A DNA stretch of 21,003 bases from Bacillota bacterium. GTDB taxonomy: Bacteria; Bacillota; Clostridia; Christensenellales; SZUA-584. Shown in pieces: positions 6,351 through 15,057 of the stretch. Location of the stretch: positions 1 through 21,003 of the forward strand of contig JAEWWC010000159.1 in the NCBI GenBank assembly GCA_023396555.1, in the 5' to 3' direction. The notes below the pieces were generated by a model that was given only the letters and a program-made list of their open reading frames with translations, did no database searches and had not been told where the DNA came from. Position numbers and translations under genes: made by a program. Positions within the stretch are counted from its first letter, which is position 1. Every line of letters starts with the position of its first letter.

Positions 6351-7066
6351 AACTTATTGATTGTTTTGGTTATCAGTCGCGAGACCTGGACCTGTGAAAC
6401 TCCCAGCACTTCGGCGATTTCCATCTGCGTCTTATCGCTGTAAAAGCGGAGCATAATGAGCTGCCGCTCTTTGGGGTCAAGCTTGTGTATCATTTCCTTA
6501 AGAAGTATTGAGTCGATCATCTCGTTATCGTTATGCTCAGACATTGTATCGATGAGCAGCGTTTTTGAGTTGTCATCGTCAAACGCGGGCTCGTATATGG
6601 AAATGGGGCTGCGGACGGCCTCCATGGCAAATACGATGTCTTCAGGCGACATCTGAAGCTTCTCCGCCAGTTCATCAATGGTGGGTTCCCGCTTCAACTC
6701 ATCCTTCATTCGTTCTTTAACGTTAAAGATTTCAAAGGATTTTTCGCGCAGTGACCGGCTCACTTTGATAATGCCGTCATCTCGCAGAAAGCGTTTGATC
6801 TCTCCCGCGATCATGGGAACGGCATATGTAGAAAAGCGTACGTCAAAGCTTGGGTCGTATCCCTTGATCGCTTTGATAAGTCCCAAGGAGCCGATCTGCA
6901 TCAAGTCGTCGAACTCCACGCCCCGGTTCAGGAATTTCTTGACTATACTTTTTACCAGCGCCGTATTACGGACAACCAGCGTCTCCTGCGCCGCTGAATC
7001 ACCCTTTTGCGCCTTTCGAATAAGCCTTAAGCTTTCTTCATGAGTCAGTAAACCTTTTTCAGCCAT
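6332..7066 (-). CDS. sigF: RNA polymerase sigma-F, forespore-specific
   Basis: This 244-residue sigma-70 family protein has region 2 with EFDDLMQIGSLGLIKAIKGY (51-70) and the promoter-melting segment FDVRFSTYAVPMIAGEIKRF (74-93). A region 3 follows, and region 4 ends in a helix-turn-helix near QMEIAEVLGVSQVQVSRLI (214-232). Sigma-F is the first compartment-specific sigma factor, active in the forespore once SpoIIAB lets go of it. It is the third gene of spoIIA, 4 nt after spoIIAB, with AGGGAT 6 nt before its ATG. Its place after spoIIAA-spoIIAB separates it from the similar sigma-G and sigma-B. Confidence 0.97.
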   Translation of the reverse strand: MAEKGLLTHEESLRLIRKAQKGDSAAQETLVVRNTALVKSIVKKFLNRGVEFDDLMQIGSLGLIKAIKGYDPSFDVRFSTYAVPMIAGEIKRFLRDDGIIKVSRSLREKSFEIFNVKERMKDELKREPTIDELAEKLQMSPEDIVFAMEAVRSPISIYEPAFDDDNSKTLLIDTMSEHNDNEMIDSILLKEMIHKLDPKERQLIMLRFYSDKTQMEIAEVLGVSQVQVSRLITKTINKLKKSVE

Positions 7067-7070
7067 TGTC

Positions 7071-7502
7071 TTATCCCTGGGCGTGTATCGTTTTTTTCAT
7101 TTCCACAGTCGTGCCCTTGCCGGGATATGATTCAACGGTAACCTCATCCATAAACGTTTCCATTACGGTAAAGCCCATGCCCGACCTCGACTCATCACCA
7201 ACGGTACTGTAAAAAGGCTGACGGGCCTGCTTTACGTCGCTGATGCCAACGCCCTTATCCGAAACCACGACGGCAAGAGTATGTCCGGACAGCGAGGCGC
7301 TGATGACAATTTCGCCAACCGACTGAGGGTAGGCATGTACGATCGCATTGGTGACCGCTTCAGATACTGCCGTTTTGATATCAGCGACCTCTTCCAGGGT
7401 AGGGTCAAGCTGCGTGGCAAACGCGCCGACGACGCTGCGCGCAAAACCTTCATTAACCGAAAGGCTGGGTAACTTTAACTCCATCGTATTTCTAATTTCC
7501 AT
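7071..7502 (-). CDS. spoIIAB: anti-sigma F factor, serine kinase
   Basis: This 143-residue GHKL-fold protein carries the N-box EAVTNAIVHAYP (Asn52), the G1 box DKGVGISD (82-89) and the G2 box SGMGF (107-111). SpoIIAB binds sigma-F and keeps it inactive. With ATP it phosphorylates SpoIIAA; in the forespore dephosphorylated SpoIIAA captures it. The chosen ATG gives MEIRNTMELKLPSLSVNE, which aligns with the usual N-terminus, and GGGGG lies 6 nt upstream. All catalytic boxes are intact. Confidence 0.96.
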   Translation of the reverse strand: MEIRNTMELKLPSLSVNEGFARSVVGAFATQLDPTLEEVADIKTAVSEAVTNAIVHAYPQSVGEIVISASLSGHTLAVVVSDKGVGISDVKQARQPFYSTVGDESRSGMGFTVMETFMDEVTVESYPGKGTTVEMKKTIHAQG

Positions 7503-7517
7503 TTGACGCCCCCGAAT

Positions 7518-7823
7518 TTATAATTTCTTTATAATGCTGTACAGGCCGCTAACGTTGAACACCTTGTCAATCTGCCTGCTGGCGTTTTTGACATACAGAT
7601 TCTGGCCGCTGTTCTTTAGTTTTTTATATCTCCCGATAACCACTCCGATGCCCGAACTGTCCATGAAGCTTAAGTTCTTCAGGTCCAGAATCAGATCGCT
7701 GTTTTTGTATCGCGTAATCAGCTTGTCCAACGAATCACGCGTTTGCATTGCTGTGTGATGATCCAGTTCACCATACAGTGTGGCGGTGATACTGTGATCC
7801 TGTTGTTTTACTTTAATCTGCAT
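7518..7823 (-). CDS. spoIIAA: anti-sigma F factor antagonist
   Basis: This 101-residue STAS-domain protein has the phosphorylation motif MDSSGIGVVIGRYK (54-67). Ser57 corresponds to the serine that SpoIIAB phosphorylates and SpoIIE dephosphorylates in Bacillus. The GELDHHTA segment (18-25) is also typical. Unphosphorylated SpoIIAA binds SpoIIAB and frees sigma-F in the forespore. It is the first gene of the operon, with AAAGGAAGG before the ATG and a sigma-H promoter about 30 nt upstream. Confidence 0.96.
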   Translation of the reverse strand: MQIKVKQQDHSITATLYGELDHHTAMQTRDSLDKLITRYKNSDLILDLKNLSFMDSSGIGVVIGRYKKLKNSGQNLYVKNASRQIDKVFNVSGLYSIIKKL

Positions 7824-7855
7824 ACGGTCCTTCCTTTCTTAATGATCCCTTACAT

Positions 7856-7882
7856 ATTCTTTCATTGCATCCTGGCTCCTTT
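7856..7882 (-). promoter_or_regulatory. sigma-H promoter of spoIIA
   Basis: On the minus strand AAAGGAGCC (7874-7882), an 11-nt spacer and AAAGAAT (7856-7862) match the sigma-H consensus RnAGGA...RnnGAAT with the correct spacing. The start point would be near 7849. The Bacillus spoIIA operon is transcribed by sigma-H, so site and context agree. Confidence 0.75.
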
Positions 7883-7931
7883 AAGAGGTTTTGGCGTATC
7901 AGCACTTGTTTTAGTGTTAAAATATGGTTTT

Positions 7932-7938
7932 TGTCGAA
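7932..7938 (+). promoter_or_regulatory. Spo0A box (TGTCGAA)
   Basis: A perfect match to the Spo0A recognition heptamer lies about 85 nt upstream of the predicted spoIIA start point and 67 nt before the divergent PBP start codon. The flanks make it a small inverted repeat, TGTC-GAAA-GACA. spoIIA is a known target of phosphorylated Spo0A in Bacillus. Here it could also act on the PBP gene. Confidence 0.6.
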
Positions 7939-8005
7939 AGACATATTACCGGCCTTTTCTGAACAGCCTAAAATCAGCGTTTTAACATTAACAAAGGCAG
8001 GCATC

Positions 8006-10375
8006 ATGGGCAGGCATCGAACCAATGAACTACGTCCCAAGACGAAATGGCGACGTTTTCTCAGCTTCATAAAAATTTCAATACTCGTTGGTTTTGTTCT
8101 CATTATTTCCGGAGCGGCATTTGCTTTATCATACCTGATGGGGCTCAAGGAATGGAAGGAATTTGATCCACATAAGATTGGCGAAATGCAGCAGACTCTG
8201 TTGATATATGATAAGAACGGGCAGGAGACGACCGCACTTTATAACCAGGAGAACCGCGTTTATCTTCCGATTGACAAAATACCGGCATATGTGAAGAATG
8301 CATTCATCGCCATAGAGGACAACCGTTTTTATGAGCATAACGGCGTTGACCCGATTCGTATTTTCGGATCCTTAATTGTGGACATAAAAAGCGGCAGCAT
8401 CGAGCAGGGGGCCAGCACCATCTCACAGCAGCTTGTCAAGCTCACAAGCCTTACCGGGGTGCAGACAATGTCCAGAAAGCTTCAGGAGGCTGTGATGGCC
8501 CTTGAACTGGAGCAGGTGTATACAAAGGATGAAATTCTCGAGATGTACCTCAACTATATTTATTTCGGCAATGGCGCACATGGTATCGAAGCGGCTGCAA
8601 AAACATACTTTGGCGTGCACACCGACGAGTTGACGCTGGCGCAGGCCGCATTGCTGGCCGGAGTTATTAAAGGGCCGTCGCACTATGCGCCACATCTCAA
8701 TCTGGATAAATCGGTTAAACGGCGCAATCTTGTTTTGACAGAAATGCAGAAGCTGGGCTACATCACGGAAAAACAAATGGAGCAGGCACAGTCAGAAAAG
8801 GTTGTTTTGTCCGAAAAAACCGAGGCCAAATATGGTTATTATATCGATATGGTACTCAGCCAGGCTGAAAATATACTGTCGCTGGGCAGTGAAGACCTGC
8901 TTTCGAGCGGCTACCGCATATATACCACTCTGGATCAGGACATTCAAAAACAGTTGGAGACGCTCTATGAGGATAATGCCGCATTTCCGCCCAACGCGAA
9001 GGACGGTGATCCCTGCCAGTCTGCTTTCTGTGTGCTGGACAGCAAAACGAGCGAGATACGGGCGATTGTGGGGGGGCGGACGTATGAAACGCGACGCGGC
9101 TTAAACAGGGTACTGGATATCAAACGGCAGCCGGGTTCCGCCATAAAACCGGTCATCGTGTATGCACCGGCAATGGAAAAGCTGGGACTCTCGCCGACCA
9201 CTCTGGTGCTGGACGAAAAAGAGGACTTCAACGGCTATATACCCAAGAATTTCTCGGACAGCTATGCCGGTTGGGTGACGATGAGGGAGGCAGTCGCCAA
9301 ATCTCTGAACTTGCCGGCGGTCCGTGTGTTTGAAAAGCTGGGCGTATCCGTCGGCAAACTGTACGCTTCGAGTGTCGGTATTCCTTTTGAAACAAAAGAT
9401 GTCGGACTGACGCTGGCTTTAGGCGGGTTTACAACGGGCGTTTCACCGCTGACACTGTGCAACTCCTTTACGCCGTTTGCAAATGGCGGTTTTTACTCAC
9501 TTTCCAGCTGTATTTCCAAAATAGAAGATAGCCGGGGCAAGGTTGTTTATGAAAAACCCAACACTAAAGCGGCTGTACTCTCTAAAGAATCTGCTTTTCT
9601 GATGACTTCCATGCTGGAAACGGCAGCACAGTCAGGGACGGCGCGCAGGGTCAGTGTGGAAGGCGTACCGATCGCAGCAAAAACAGGTACGTCCGGGAGT
9701 ACTGAGACGGAAGGGAATAAGGATGCGTGGACAGTCGCCTATAATCCGGAGTATACGATGTGCTGCTGGATGGGGTTCGATTCGACGGATGAGTCGCACA
9801 GCCTCCCCGCCGATGTGACCGGAGGAACATATCCGGCCGGGTTGATCAGTCACCTTTTCAGTTACATCTATCGAAGCGGCGGCGCGCCTCAATTTACAGT
9901 TCCGGATACCATTGTTGAGGCCCGTATCGATCTAAACTCGCTGAAAAGCGGCAGCGAACCAATGTTGGCCAGCGCTTTCACACCGGAGGAAGACACCTCA
10001 CTGGAGTATTTCGTGAAGGATAAGGCCCCCACTGTTTTCACTGATTACTGGGCTGTCCCCGAACCACCGGACGATCTTCAGGTCGTCAACGGCAGCGGCG
10101 GATATCCGCGGGTTACGTTTTCAACCAAACAGGACTATGTGGTTTACCGTTTGTTCCGTACGGATCTGGATGAGAAGCAAAAAGTGCTGATAGATGAGTA
10201 CCAAGGCGGTAAGCCCGTCGATATCGTAGATTTTTCAGCACAGTATGGCCACTGGTACGAGTATCAGGTAATCCCCGTTCATCCGGAAATAAAAATAAAC
10301 GGAGAGCCGCTTACCGGGCCGCCCTCCGTCGGTGTCAATATTGAAGTGCTGGCCGAAGAGGCTTACCGGCCTTAG
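8006..10375 (+). CDS. class A penicillin-binding protein with Fn3-like C-terminus
   Basis: This is a 789-residue bifunctional peptidoglycan synthase. A basic N-terminus and one membrane helix (about 23-45) lead to a GT51 glycosyltransferase domain (EDNRFYEHNGVD from Glu104, QGASTISQQL at 134-143). A transpeptidase domain follows with the nucleophile motif SAIK (Ser378, Lys381), SLN (433-435) and KTGT (559-562). The tail from about 683 looks like a fibronectin type III domain. I place the start at the ATG at 8006, with AAAGG 8 nt upstream. A longer frame from 7865 would run through the spoIIA promoter and has no ribosome site. It is divergent from spoIIA, so it may be a sporulation enzyme like PbpF or PbpG of Bacillus, but that is inference. 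Confidence 0.93.
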   Translation: MGRHRTNELRPKTKWRRFLSFIKISILVGFVLIISGAAFALSYLMGLKEWKEFDPHKIGEMQQTLLIYDKNGQETTALYNQENRVYLPIDKIPAYVKNAFIAIEDNRFYEHNGVDPIRIFGSLIVDIKSGSIEQGASTISQQLVKLTSLTGVQTMSRKLQEAVMALELEQVYTKDEILEMYLNYIYFGNGAHGIEAAAKTYFGVHTDELTLAQAALLAGVIKGPSHYAPHLNLDKSVKRRNLVLTEMQKLGYITEKQMEQAQSEKVVLSEKTEAKYGYYIDMVLSQAENILSLGSEDLLSSGYRIYTTLDQDIQKQLETLYEDNAAFPPNAKDGDPCQSAFCVLDSKTSEIRAIVGGRTYETRRGLNRVLDIKRQPGSAIKPVIVYAPAMEKLGLSPTTLVLDEKEDFNGYIPKNFSDSYAGWVTMREAVAKSLNLPAVRVFEKLGVSVGKLYASSVGIPFETKDVGLTLALGGFTTGVSPLTLCNSFTPFANGGFYSLSSCISKIEDSRGKVVYEKPNTKAAVLSKESAFLMTSMLETAAQSGTARRVSVEGVPIAAKTGTSGSTETEGNKDAWTVAYNPEYTMCCWMGFDSTDESHSLPADVTGGTYPAGLISHLFSYIYRSGGAPQFTVPDTIVEARIDLNSLKSGSEPMLASAFTPEEDTSLEYFVKDKAPTVFTDYWAVPEPPDDLQVVNGSGGYPRVTFSTKQDYVVYRLFRTDLDEKQKVLIDEYQGGKPVDIVDFSAQYGHWYEYQVIPVHPEIKINGEPLTGPPSVGVNIEVLAEEAYRP

Positions 10376-10376
10376 A

Positions 10377-13300
10377 TCATGGTTCCGGTTCCGGTTCGAC
10401 AGGGGTATACAGCGACACGAGCATTACCGTCAGTTGCCTGAGTTCTTCCGTCTTCTGTTCAATGGCTGCTACCGTTGATGAAGCGTTGCTGATCAGAGAT
10501 AACAGCTCATTAATTTTGTCGTTCAAACGCTGACGGTCATTCATCGACATCGCATACTGCGGATCAGTCAGTACCCCATTGGAGGCGCTGATCTGGCCTT
10601 TGGCCGCATCTATCGCATTATCTCGCAATACCTGATCGTTATACCACTTCTCGGTATGAATGTCGCAATAGTAGTCGTAGTATTCAGCCATGGTTTGATC
10701 CAAATCCGAAATGGACAAGCCATCCGGTAGTGCCGGCAGCGCCCCCGGAAGATACTTATTCCGCTGATTGTCTGTCAGCTTCCAGTAAATCGAATCGCTC
10801 GGAAGCAGCAGGAGGCTCTTCATCACAATATTGTTCTCGGTGTCAGGGCAGTATGTGGTTGCAATTTTTCCGCTTGTCAGGCAGATGGGATTCAGCTCGT
10901 GCCAGTCACAGGTTTCCGTGGGTACGCTGTCCGCAGGGAAATATGCGGTCACCGGCTTATGACCACTCAGGTCTTCTTTGCAAGCGTCGGTCGCGATCTT
11001 ACCGGACACAGAACATACGGACACCTTGACAAGCCCGAGCTCCTCCGCCGTTTTGCCGATAATGGGTTTATCTTCTTTGCCTTCCACCAATTGCGCCATG
11101 ATATACTGCCAGAGGGGAGCGGCCGAACTGGATGCGTATACATCCTTATCCAGAGGCTTGTAGTTGTCGTGGCCGATCCATAATGTCATCGTATAGTAAG
11201 GCGTGATGCCGGCGAAATAGATGCCGAGCGCGTCCTGATTGGTGCCCGTTTTGCCGCCAACGGTCATGCCTTTTATTCTGGCTTCTTTCCCTGTGCCATT
11301 GTTGACGGCATCCACCAGCATATCTGTTACAGTCCATGCGGTAGTGTCTTTGAACACCTGCCGCTTGTCCCGTATCTCGTTGGCATCCAGTATCATGTTG
11401 CCGTCCTTGTCCACCACCTTGGTAAAGGAGAGCGGCTCAAGGTACACGCCGCTGTTGGCGATAGTCGCATAGGCACCTGCCATCTCGATGGGGGTGATTC
11501 CCGATGTTCCCAAAGCGAGACCCGCACCGGTTTTGCTGATGTGCGCCGGGTTGATGCCCATCTGCAGCAGATAATTGTATGAATCATCAAGACCGACCAG
11601 ATTCATCAGCGCATAGGCAGTGGCACTGTTCAGAGAATTCACCAGTCCGCTTCGAAGCGTCACGGGGCCGTATTTCGAATTGCCCCCTGCCGGATATCCT
11701 TTTTCCGAATCCCATCCTTCAATGGGGAGCGGCAGATTGGGCACGACCGTACCGTCAGAGTTTCCCTTGTCAATCGCCGGTGCGTACACGGCGATGGGTT
11801 TGATGGAGGAACCGACAGGCATTGTCGTCTGGTAAACACGGTTCAAAGTTTTTTTGGCCTTGGGTGTGTTCCGTCCGCCAACCACAGCTTTCAGATCTCC
11901 GGTCAGCTGATCCACCACCACAGCGGCAGCCTGAGGCTGTACGATCTCGGTCACCGAACCGTCGCTGTTCTCATATCGGATCACGGAGTTGCTTTCATCC
12001 TCAAGCTTGGGGTAATCTTCCCACTCTTCCAGGCTTCGTTCCACGGTTTTCTGAACAGCGGGGTCCACCGTGGTATATATCCTGTATCCGTTGGTCCGAA
12101 GCTCCGTCTCCAACTGGGCGCGGTTCTGGTTGTTATCCTGCATGTTGCGCTGCTTGAGCAGATGGGTGATCACATCGTAGACAGCGTATTCCACGAAATA
12201 CGGCATCTCGTACATCTCATTGACCCGGGATTTTTCGAGCACATACACGGTATCATGCAGGGCGGTCTGATAAGCATCGTAGTCGATATATCCGGCTTTG
12301 TACATTTGATACAGCACGTTATCGGTTCGCTTGTTGATCAGTTCCGGCGTTTTCGTTTCGTAGAAACAACGCCTCGGATTATACAGGTATGGGTATCGCG
12401 TGATGCCTGCAATCATGGCACATTCGCGCAACGAGAGCTGGTCAAGGCTTTTTCCAAAGTAGTCCATCGCGGCGGCTTTCACGCCGTAATTGGATGCCCC
12501 GAGATGCATGGTGTTCATATAGGCTTCCAATATGTCTTCTTTGTCATATTCTTTTTCCAGTTGTAACGCGAGATAGGCTTCCTGTATTTTTCTTTTGTAT
12601 GTTCTTTCGGTGCTGAGCAGGCGGTTTTTGATGAGCTGCTGCGTAATAGTACTGCCGCCCTGCACGCTGCTGTTCATCAGGTTGCTGACGAATGCGCCGA
12701 CCAGCCTTTTGACGTCGACGCCGGAATGGTAGTAAAAACGGACGTCTTCAATGGCTACAACAGCCTGCTGCAACTGAAGCGGTATTTCTTCTATCGTTGC
12801 CCAGTCGCGGTTTTCCGAACCGGTATAGACGGTAATCAGATCACCATTAGCGTCATAAATATAGGAAGTCTGCGATTGGTCTTCTATCTTTCCGGTATCG
12901 AGCGTCGGCGTTGTCTCCATATAAGCTTTCGCGACGCCGACAAGCACACCGGCACCCGCAGCGCCGATCATGAACATGGCGACGAGCAGCAGCTTGAAAG
13001 ATGTCAGTATGACGCTGATGACCACGCCGGGCTCATTGCGGCGCGTGTGGAACATGTTGATGTGTTCCTTTCCTTCGCCGGAGAGGTGTTCTTTAGAAAT
13101 ATGGGGGATTGTACGGTACTTATCTGAATATACTGATTTTCGTGTTTCGGCTGGTTTGCTCGAAACCGCTTCGCTGATATTGTCAAATATCTGAGTCTCA
13201 TGCATGCTGCGATGTTCGCCGTTATGCACCTTCTTCCCAAAGAGCGTAAAAAGAGCATAACGAATTTTAGTAAATGCCAGAACCAAATATTGAGGGATGC

Positions 13301-13397
13301 GTTTAAAAAAGGCTCTAACGCTGTATATCAGTTTGCCGAAGCCGGATTTTCCCGTCGTTTTTTTTTCTTTAATATCATCAGGTCTTTCGTGAAGCAT
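10377..13397 (-). CDS. class A penicillin-binding protein, PBP1A type
   Basis: This 1006-residue enzyme is larger than a typical class A PBP. It has a 120-residue cytoplasmic N-terminus with an amphipathic basic stretch (20-58) and a membrane helix near 125-158. The GT51 domain shows AIEDVRFYYHSGVD (Glu217) and QGGSTITQQL, and the transpeptidase shows SSIK (Ser530, Lys533), SLN (588-590) and KTGT (716-719). After it come two related cysteine-bearing segments, VSGKIATDAC (797-806) and TSGKIATTYC (841-850), a coiled region, and an EP-repeat end. The ATG at 13397 is supported by AAAGGG 7 nt upstream and by a strong promoter. It converges on the previous PBP with a 1-nt gap and no terminator. It is likely the main vegetative class A PBP. 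Confidence 0.94.
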   Translation of the reverse strand: MLHERPDDIKEKKTTGKSGFGKLIYSVRAFFKRIPQYLVLAFTKIRYALFTLFGKKVHNGEHRSMHETQIFDNISEAVSSKPAETRKSVYSDKYRTIPHISKEHLSGEGKEHINMFHTRRNEPGVVISVILTSFKLLLVAMFMIGAAGAGVLVGVAKAYMETTPTLDTGKIEDQSQTSYIYDANGDLITVYTGSENRDWATIEEIPLQLQQAVVAIEDVRFYYHSGVDVKRLVGAFVSNLMNSSVQGGSTITQQLIKNRLLSTERTYKRKIQEAYLALQLEKEYDKEDILEAYMNTMHLGASNYGVKAAAMDYFGKSLDQLSLRECAMIAGITRYPYLYNPRRCFYETKTPELINKRTDNVLYQMYKAGYIDYDAYQTALHDTVYVLEKSRVNEMYEMPYFVEYAVYDVITHLLKQRNMQDNNQNRAQLETELRTNGYRIYTTVDPAVQKTVERSLEEWEDYPKLEDESNSVIRYENSDGSVTEIVQPQAAAVVVDQLTGDLKAVVGGRNTPKAKKTLNRVYQTTMPVGSSIKPIAVYAPAIDKGNSDGTVVPNLPLPIEGWDSEKGYPAGGNSKYGPVTLRSGLVNSLNSATAYALMNLVGLDDSYNYLLQMGINPAHISKTGAGLALGTSGITPIEMAGAYATIANSGVYLEPLSFTKVVDKDGNMILDANEIRDKRQVFKDTTAWTVTDMLVDAVNNGTGKEARIKGMTVGGKTGTNQDALGIYFAGITPYYTMTLWIGHDNYKPLDKDVYASSSAAPLWQYIMAQLVEGKEDKPIIGKTAEELGLVKVSVCSVSGKIATDACKEDLSGHKPVTAYFPADSVPTETCDWHELNPICLTSGKIATTYCPDTENNIVMKSLLLLPSDSIYWKLTDNQRNKYLPGALPALPDGLSISDLDQTMAEYYDYYCDIHTEKWYNDQVLRDNAIDAAKGQISASNGVLTDPQYAMSMNDRQRLNDKINELLSLISNASSTVAAIEQKTEELRQLTVMLVSLYTPVEPEPEP

Positions 13398-13423
13398 GTT
13401 TCAACCCTTTGGATTTTTAATGT

Positions 13424-13452
13424 ATTATAGCATGTTTTATTTCAGTTGGCAG
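13424..13452 (-). promoter_or_regulatory. extended -10 promoter of the PBP1A-type gene
   Basis: On the minus strand CTGCCA (13447-13452), a 17-bp spacer and a perfect TATAAT (13424-13429) preceded by TGC form an extended -10 sigma-A promoter. The start point lies close to 13417, about 20 nt before the ATG. Confidence 0.75.
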
Positions 13453-13535
13453 TATTCTCGTGTTTTTTTTACATTTACCGCACCGGGTGTTAACGGAATA
13501 ATATGAAGCATAGCTTAGTTTAGAGGGTGATGGCG

Positions 13536-14198
13536 ATGGCAGCACGGCGCAGAATAAAAATATCGAAACTGTTGATTGTGATCGTGTTGATTGCTTTATT
13601 GATTGTCGGCTATACGCTGATCGACAATGCAATAAGACCGACAATACTGAGTCTGTCAGAAGCGAAGCTCCGGGCTATTGCTGTTCAGGCGATGAATGAC
13701 GCCGTTCGCGAAACGGTGGGCAGCGACGTAAGCTATTCCGACTTGATCAATATAGAAAAGGACTCCGATGGAAAAATTGTTCTGGTCTCTGCAAACGCCG
13801 TTAAAATGAACCAGCTTGCCGCATCTACCGCCATTGCGGCGCAGGACAAGATACTGAATCTGGGTGAGCAGGGAATTGGAATACCGATCGGCACTATCCT
13901 CGGCGGTCAACTGATGACCGGCAGAGGGCCCCAGGTTAAGGTAAAGTTTGAGCCTGTCGGCTCTGTCACCACGGATTTTATGACGGAGTTTGAAGATGCG
14001 GGTATCAATCAGACGCGGCATAAAGTGTACCTTGTTTTTAACGCAACTGTGAGAATATTGATCGGGAACGCTTCGCAAACCGTGGAAATTTCAAATCAGG
14101 TTCTGATCGCAGATACCATCATCATCGGCGACGTCCCGCAGAATTATTTTCAGGGAACGCAAGATCAGCTGCTAAACCTTCTGCCGGGTAATTCATAA
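13536..14198 (+). CDS. yunB: sporulation protein YunB
   Basis: This 220-residue protein has an N-terminal membrane anchor (RRRIKISKLLIVIVLIALLIVGYTL) and an extracytoplasmic domain typical of YunB: LRAIAVQAMNDAV, GIGIPIGTILGGQLMTGRGP, and a C-terminal beta-rich part ending VPQNYFQG. YunB is a sigma-E-controlled mother-cell protein needed for efficient sporulation in Bacillus; its biochemical role is not settled. Three starts are possible: GTG 13527, ATG 13530 and ATG 13536. I chose the last because AGAGGG ends 8 nt before it. The gene is divergent from the PBP1A-type gene with a 138-nt gap. Confidence 0.9.
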   Translation: MAARRRIKISKLLIVIVLIALLIVGYTLIDNAIRPTILSLSEAKLRAIAVQAMNDAVRETVGSDVSYSDLINIEKDSDGKIVLVSANAVKMNQLAASTAIAAQDKILNLGEQGIGIPIGTILGGQLMTGRGPQVKVKFEPVGSVTTDFMTEFEDAGINQTRHKVYLVFNATVRILIGNASQTVEISNQVLIADTIIIGDVPQNYFQGTQDQLLNLLPGNS

Positions 14199-14210
14199 GC
14201 CTTAAAACAA

Positions 14211-14239
14211 TTGAACAGATGAAAAATATGTGATATGAT
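14211..14239 (+). promoter_or_regulatory. sigma-A promoter of yebC
   Basis: TTGAAC (14211-14216), a 17-bp spacer and TATGAT (14234-14239) preceded by TGA form an extended -10 promoter. The start point near 14246 leaves a leader of about 24 nt. Confidence 0.75.
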
Positions 14240-14269
14240 ATGCGTCGAACTAAACAATTGAGGTGACGT

Positions 14270-15004
14270 ATGTCCGGACATTCCAAATGGTCTACAATTA
14301 AAAGAAAGAAAGAAAAGACCGATTCCAAACGCGGCAAAATATTTACCAAGATAGGCCGCGAGTTGGCTGTGGCTGTCAAGGAAGGCGGAGCCGATCCCAA
14401 CAGCAACTCTCGCCTTAAAGACATTATCGCTAAAGCCAAGGCAAACAATATGCCCTCGGATACCATCAGCCGGTCCATCAAGAAAGCGGCTGGTGAGGCG
14501 GGCAGCATTAACTACGAATCCATCGTATACGAAGGATATGGGCCCGGCGGCGTCGCCGTTATCGTGGAAGCTCTGACTGACAACCGCAACCGAACCGCCG
14601 GCGAAGTCCGCCACTGCTTTGACAAGAACGGCGGGTCAATGGGCGCTACCGGCTGCGTTGCCTGGATGTTTGAACGCAAGGGCATTGTGATCGTGGAGAA
14701 CTCAGAAAAAGTTGACGAGGAAGAGCTTATCATGACGGCGCTGGAAGCAGGCGCGGACGACGTGGGGGAGGATGACGGCGATCTGGAGATTACTACCACG
14801 CCTGCATCATTCACCGCAGTGTACGAGGCTCTTGAAAGCGCCGGCTACACCATCGCGATGGCAGAGGTGCAAATGGTTCCGTCCAATACCGTCAGCATAA
14901 CGGAAGAGGTTGAGGAAAGCATTCAAAAGATGCTGGATATGCTCGACGACTCCGACGACGTTCAGAACGTTTACCACAACGCTGACTTATCGGATGAAGA
15001 ATAA
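14270..15004 (+). CDS. yebC: YebC/PmpR family protein
   Basis: This 244-residue protein matches the YebC/TACO1 family in full: MSGHSKWSTIKRKKEKTDSK at the start, AKANNMPSDTISRSIKKAAG, YEGYGPGGVAVIVEALTDNR, then an acidic C-terminal half. Members were long listed as transcription regulators. Recent work links them to relief of ribosome stalling, including at proline-rich sites. TGAGGTG lies 4 nt before the ATG. It has its own promoter and an intrinsic terminator. Its place beside bofC matches the Bacillus neighbourhood. Confidence 0.96.
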   Translation: MSGHSKWSTIKRKKEKTDSKRGKIFTKIGRELAVAVKEGGADPNSNSRLKDIIAKAKANNMPSDTISRSIKKAAGEAGSINYESIVYEGYGPGGVAVIVEALTDNRNRTAGEVRHCFDKNGGSMGATGCVAWMFERKGIVIVENSEKVDEEELIMTALEAGADDVGEDDGDLEITTTPASFTAVYEALESAGYTIAMAEVQMVPSNTVSITEEVEESIQKMLDMLDDSDDVQNVYHNADLSDEE

Positions 15005-15021
15005 CGCTGACAGAATTGCAG

Positions 15022-15056
15022 AAAATACCCTTGTAAAACAGACGGGGGTATTTTTT
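15022..15056 (+). terminator. intrinsic terminator after yebC
   Basis: AAAATACCC (15022-15030) pairs with GGGTATTTT (15046-15054), the arm merging with a run of six T (15051-15056). It lies 18 nt after the yebC stop. The next gene begins 2 nt beyond the T-run. Confidence 0.8.
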
Positions 15057-15057
15057 A

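Noticed and set aside
7865..8005. N-terminal extension of the first PBP by 47 residues
   Set aside because: It would start inside the spoIIA promoter, has no ribosome site and reads unlike a PBP; ATG 8006 has AAAGG at a good distance.
13446..13516. Sigma-E-like promoter for yunB (CAGTATT with CATTTACC, or CATAGCTT near 13509)
   Set aside because: Both fit poorly, and the second would start transcription on the ribosome site; yunB is sigma-E-controlled in Bacillus but I cannot point to the site here.
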